From the NCBI GenBank assembly GCA_038123275.1, contig JAYORG010000015.1, forward strand, positions 1 through 35,304: a stretch of DNA of 35,304 nt, read 5' to 3'. Made by a program: the position numbers and the translations under genes. Positions 33,367 to 35,304 of this stretch are shown here, in pieces (the stretch's first letter is position 1; each line of letters opens with the position of its first letter). This DNA comes from CAJQHT01 sp038123275. Its GTDB lineage: Bacteria; Pseudomonadota; Alphaproteobacteria; Rickettsiales; UBA1997. The notes below the pieces were generated by a model. That model was given only the letters and a program-made list of their open reading frames with translations. It was not told where the DNA came from and made no database searches.

Positions 33367-34338
33367 TTAAGTAAATTGATACTTAACCTGATTTTTTTCA
33401 CCAGTTTTCTTTAATATATTTCTGGAAATAGCTTCTAATAAATCGCGGCTAGCAGTAGCGCTAGAAATATTTTTATGTAAAGAGATATAATCTTTTCTTG
33501 AAAACCAGTCTTTATTGATATGCTCTCTAGCATATTCTATTCGAGTTTTATAATTTGTTATTTGTGATATTGATGATTCATTATATTTTCTTAAGGAAAT
33601 TAAAATTTGTTCTAAAGAAAATTCAATAAATTTCGTAGATTCTCCTTCTTGATCACATTGCCCTAAAATATCATAATATGTTTTTTGATTAGCTTTAATT
33701 ATATGTTCTACAGCAATATATTCAAAAATAGAATTTTCTTTCATTAATAATAATTGTTGCCATAAGCGTCCTATTCTACCATTTCCATCTAAAAATGGAT
33801 GAATAAATTCAATTTCATAATGCATAATACAAGCTTTAATCAACCATGAAATATCATTATATTTATTGATAAATTTAAATAGATCTTCAATTAAGACCTC
33901 AACTCTTTTTGCAGGAGGAGGCAGATGTTTAATGTTATTTCCTTTAAAAATACCCACTCCTTGATTTCTAAATTTACCATTATCTTTTACCAGATCTTGC
34001 ATCAAAATTTTATGGGCTTTTCTAAAATCAATAATCGATAAGGGATTTAATGTTGAAAGGTCATCATAAATTTTAATGGCATTAGTTACTTCTTTAATAT
34101 CACTTTCTTTGCCAATAACCCTTTTTCCATCTAAAATATTGGTAACTTGCTCAATTGTTAAAGAGTTACCTTCAATAGCCAAAGAAGATTGAATAGTTTT
34201 GATCTTATTATTACGACGTAATTTAATAGGGGCAGGTACTAATTTTGCTCCAGACAAAACCCCAATTTCATAAAATACTTTCTCGCATAATTGCAAAATT
34301 TGATTATTAATTTGAAATGGTGGTATTTTAAGGCTCAT
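33367..34338 (-). CDS. Fic family protein, class II (AMP-transferase)
   Basis: A protein of 323 residues. The catalytic motif HPFLDGNGRIGR is complete (H180 to R191), so transfer of AMP or another nucleotide moiety to target hydroxyls is expected. The N-terminal inhibitory helix S-LAI-EGN (S52, E56, G57) marks a class II enzyme that restrains itself. Before it lies a FicN-like segment (KLRRNNKIKTIQSSLAIEGN). The C-terminal about 60 residues (DWFSRKDYISLHKNISSATASRDLLEAI) look like a winged helix. It is transcribed away from the palindromic promoter at 34374-34402 and is convergent with higBA. Targets are unknown; a regulatory or self-limiting toxin role is inferred. Confidence 0.93.
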   Translation of the reverse strand: MSLKIPPFQINNQILQLCEKVFYEIGVLSGAKLVPAPIKLRRNNKIKTIQSSLAIEGNSLTIEQVTNILDGKRVIGKESDIKEVTNAIKIYDDLSTLNPLSIIDFRKAHKILMQDLVKDNGKFRNQGVGIFKGNNIKHLPPPAKRVEVLIEDLFKFINKYNDISWLIKACIMHYEIEFIHPFLDGNGRIGRLWQQLLLMKENSIFEYIAVEHIIKANQKTYYDILGQCDQEGESTKFIEFSLEQILISLRKYNESSISQITNYKTRIEYAREHINKDWFSRKDYISLHKNISSATASRDLLEAISRNILKKTGEKNQVKYQFT

Positions 34339-34373
34339 TTATTTAGTTATTTCAGGTTTAAAATTCTACTATG

Positions 34374-34402
34374 ATAGTATCATATGACACTATTAAAATC
34401 AA
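34374..34402 (-). promoter_or_regulatory. fic promoter with 20-bp palindrome
   Basis: On the minus strand, -35 TTGATT (34397-34402), 17-base spacer, -10 TACTAT (34374-34379). A 20-bp near-perfect palindrome (34374-34393, ATAGTATCAT/ATGACACTAT, one mismatched pair) covers the -10 and spacer, 36 bases upstream of the fic start. It suggests an operator, perhaps for autoregulation by the winged-helix end of Fic. Confidence 0.5.
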
Positions 34403-34431
34403 CTATAATTTTAGAAGATCTATTGGTATAA

Positions 34432-34611
34432 AAGACCTTTGCACAACTAAAATTTAATGTGTTTCTTATTAAAAATCGTTCAATTTTTCTCTATTTTTGG
34501 TATAAATTAACCAATTTTTTAGTCAAATATGTTCATATGTGACTAAAAAATCAGCTAATTTCCCCTCAAAACTAGAAAAAAATTGAACGATTTTAGTTGT
34601 GCAAAGGTCTT
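34432..34611. mobile_element. MITE-like palindromic element 2
   Basis: A 180-base non-coding element with perfect 22-bp terminal inverted repeats starting AAGACCTTTGCACAACT (34432-34453 and 34590-34611). It is flanked by the 5-base direct repeat TATAA (34427-34431 and 34612-34616), a likely target duplication. Inner arms (ATCGTTCAATTTTT and TTTTTTAGTCA) pair across a short loop. The left arm has about 22 extra bases not matched on the right. Its core resembles that of element 1. It has no coding frame. Confidence 0.85.
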
Positions 34612-34628
34612 TATAAGATAATCAAAGT

Positions 34629-34739
34629 TTATTCCTTACTTGTATACGAGTCCTTACACTCTATCAGTTGTTTGGAACTAAACACGTGAAAACGGCAGGA
34701 GAACCACGCTGGGAGTCGATGCCTATCATCTGCCGCCAT
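34629..34739 (-). CDS. Possible 36-residue peptide inside a GC-rich hairpin
   Basis: On the minus strand an ATG at 34737-34739 is preceded at 6 bases by GGAGG (34746-34750) and opens 36 codons to a TAA at 34629-34631. The product is basic with a MAADDRHRLPAWFSCRFHVF start. The ribosome binding site is part of a GC-rich stem (34694-34705 with 34742-34754), which would hide it when folded. GC is far above the surroundings. I do not recognise the peptide; it may instead be a non-coding structured repeat. Confidence 0.3.
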   Translation of the reverse strand: MAADDRHRLPAWFSCRFHVFSSKQLIECKDSYTSKE

Positions 34740-34754
34740 TCGGTTCCTCCTGCC

Positions 34755-34786
34755 AACTATATAACTAATTAATTAGTTATGTAGTT
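34755..34786. repeat. 32-bp near-perfect palindrome
   Basis: AT-rich palindrome with a perfect 20-bp core (34761-34780, half-site ATAACTAATT) extended to 32 bp with one mismatched pair. It lies just upstream of the GC-rich hairpin on the minus strand and about 120 bases before the small gene at 34906. It could be an operator or an RNA hairpin. The remaining bases from 34787 to 34905 show nothing else. Confidence 0.6.
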
Positions 34787-34905
34787 ACAACCAATCCATT
34801 ACATCATAGTCAATATAATAAATTCGTTGCTTCTTTAACATACAATTCGCCAGTAGTTTAATCACAATTGCTTGCGACTTTTTATTAATAAAAGGAGCAA
34901 TAATC

Positions 34906-35156
34906 ATGACAAAAATCCACAATCAAAACCTAAGTAAATCAGACAAAGAATTAATAATAATTTTTTCAAAAATTCTAAATAAGAAAAAGAGTGAAGTATT
35001 AAATTCGCTAGAGTTATTAATAGTATAAATCCTGTTATTAAAAACTCACTTAGATCTTTATCAAAAATGAATACAGATCAAGTTATCAGTGCACATTTAT
35101 CGTTAGAATATTTGCTTAGATTTAATAAGGATGTTATTAGTCTTATGAAGAAGTGA
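34906..35156 (+). pseudogene. Frameshifted small gene
   Basis: ATG 34906 follows AAAGGAG at a good distance and opens MTKIHNQNLSKSDKELIIIF, rich in Lys and Ile, to a stop at 35026-35028 (40 residues). In another frame the sequence VINSINPVIKNSLRSLSKMN continues without a stop from about 35012 to TGA 35154-35156, ending RFNKDVISLMKK. Joined by a shift near 35005-35015 they would give about 83 residues of helical, charged protein. I do not recognise it. It may be a frameshifted remnant, two small overlapping genes, or, less likely, programmed frameshifting; the codon use of both halves matches the rest of the window. Confidence 0.5.
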
Positions 35157-35176
35157 ATATAATTTAGACGTCCAAT

Positions 35177-35219
35177 AAAAAACCCTGATCAATTCTCCCA
35201 ATTTGACCAGGGTTTTTTT
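35177..35219. terminator. Bidirectional intrinsic terminator
   Basis: AAAAAACCCTG (35177-35187) and CCAGGGTTTTTTT (35208-35219) form a stem, extended by TCAATT/AATTTGA with a bulge, with A- and T-rich flanks on both sides. It sits between the plus-strand small gene and the convergent minus-strand gene at the window end, so it can serve both. Confidence 0.8.
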
Positions 35220-35250
35220 AAGTTAATAATTTTTAAATTAAAGTAGTAGT

Positions 35251-35304
35251 TTAGTTATAATTAACGGCAACGTTATAAGTACCGGTGTAACTACCGGCGG
35301 CTTG
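35251..35304 (-). CDS. C-terminus of an exported beta-rich protein (DUF4402-like), partial
   Basis: The minus strand reads QAAGSYTGTYNVAVNYN followed by TAA at 35251-35253; the rest lies beyond the window. The alternating GSYTGTYNVAVNY ending is typical of the last strands of DUF4402-like or spore-coat-U-like exported proteins. With only 17 residues the family call is tentative, but the frame ends properly just before a terminator. Confidence 0.5.
   Translation of the reverse strand, partial: QAAGSYTGTYNVAVNYN

Noticed and set aside
34680..34760. GC-rich hairpin as 4.5S, 6S or tmRNA
   Set aside because: The conserved SRP loop, the 6S bulge layout and the tRNA-like end of tmRNA are all missing.

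Overview
The window looks like chromosome of an AT-rich alphaproteobacterium, most probably from the Rickettsiales or a close relative. The grounds are the low GC, a petABC (bc1) block, a Tim44-like protein, pccB, a scattered nuoE, standalone murG and hslU, and many short palindromic repeats. This is inferred from gene content and style; no rRNA or other marker fixes the taxon. It keeps a few isolated biosynthetic genes (queD, hisI, argF, panB, a pterin dehydratase) without their pathway partners, so it is either less reduced than classic Rickettsia or its pathway genes are dispersed.

Layout. 1-7514: the 3' part of a giant acidic surface or secreted protein made of cadherin-like, VCBS-type and LamG-like modules, with a Ca-binding-like C-terminal region. 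7624-11064: tRNA-His, a Tim44-like protein and aconitase. 11098-11844: promoter, long-form hibernation factor (hpf) and terminator. 11861-12111: a palindromic element with a tandem 106-bp unit. 12122-15133 (minus): RatA/Coq10-like protein, pterin dehydratase, Ffh, YbgC and QueD. 15189-16365 (plus): HisI and a ModA-like binding protein. 16405-17349 (minus): ArgF. 17406-24526 (plus): MurG, a RodZ-like HTH membrane protein, a large AsmA-like protein, PanB and HslU. 24559-25124: a decayed LamG-like gene. 25158-30303 (minus): PccB, NuoE, a MITE-like hairpin, then cytochrome c1, an alkyltransferase, cytochrome b and the Rieske protein. 30377-32352 (plus): RarA and a membrane protein. 32363-33015: a HigBA-type toxin-antitoxin locus whose toxin frame has an in-frame stop. 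33367-34338 (minus): a class II Fic protein with a palindromic promoter. 34339-35304: an intergenic and mobile-element-rich tail with a second MITE, a GC-rich hairpin with a possible small ORF, a 32-bp palindrome, a frameshifted small gene, a bidirectional terminator and the end of a minus-strand exported-protein gene.

Most of the window is housekeeping: respiration and TCA (acnA, petABC, nuoE, pccB), envelope (murG, asmA, ybgC, rodZ-like), protein export and quality control (ffh, hslU, tim44-like) and ribosome dormancy (hpf). The accessory interest lies in four places. One is the giant protein, where a LamG-like domain appears to be inserted inside a cadherin-like fold, twice. The second is a pair of MITE-like hairpins that share a core but have different ends and target duplications. 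The third is the tandem palindromic array. The fourth is the 32.3-35.2 kb stretch, where toxin-antitoxin, Fic and several palindromes cluster. I do not see a clear complete undescribed system; the best candidates are listed as findings.
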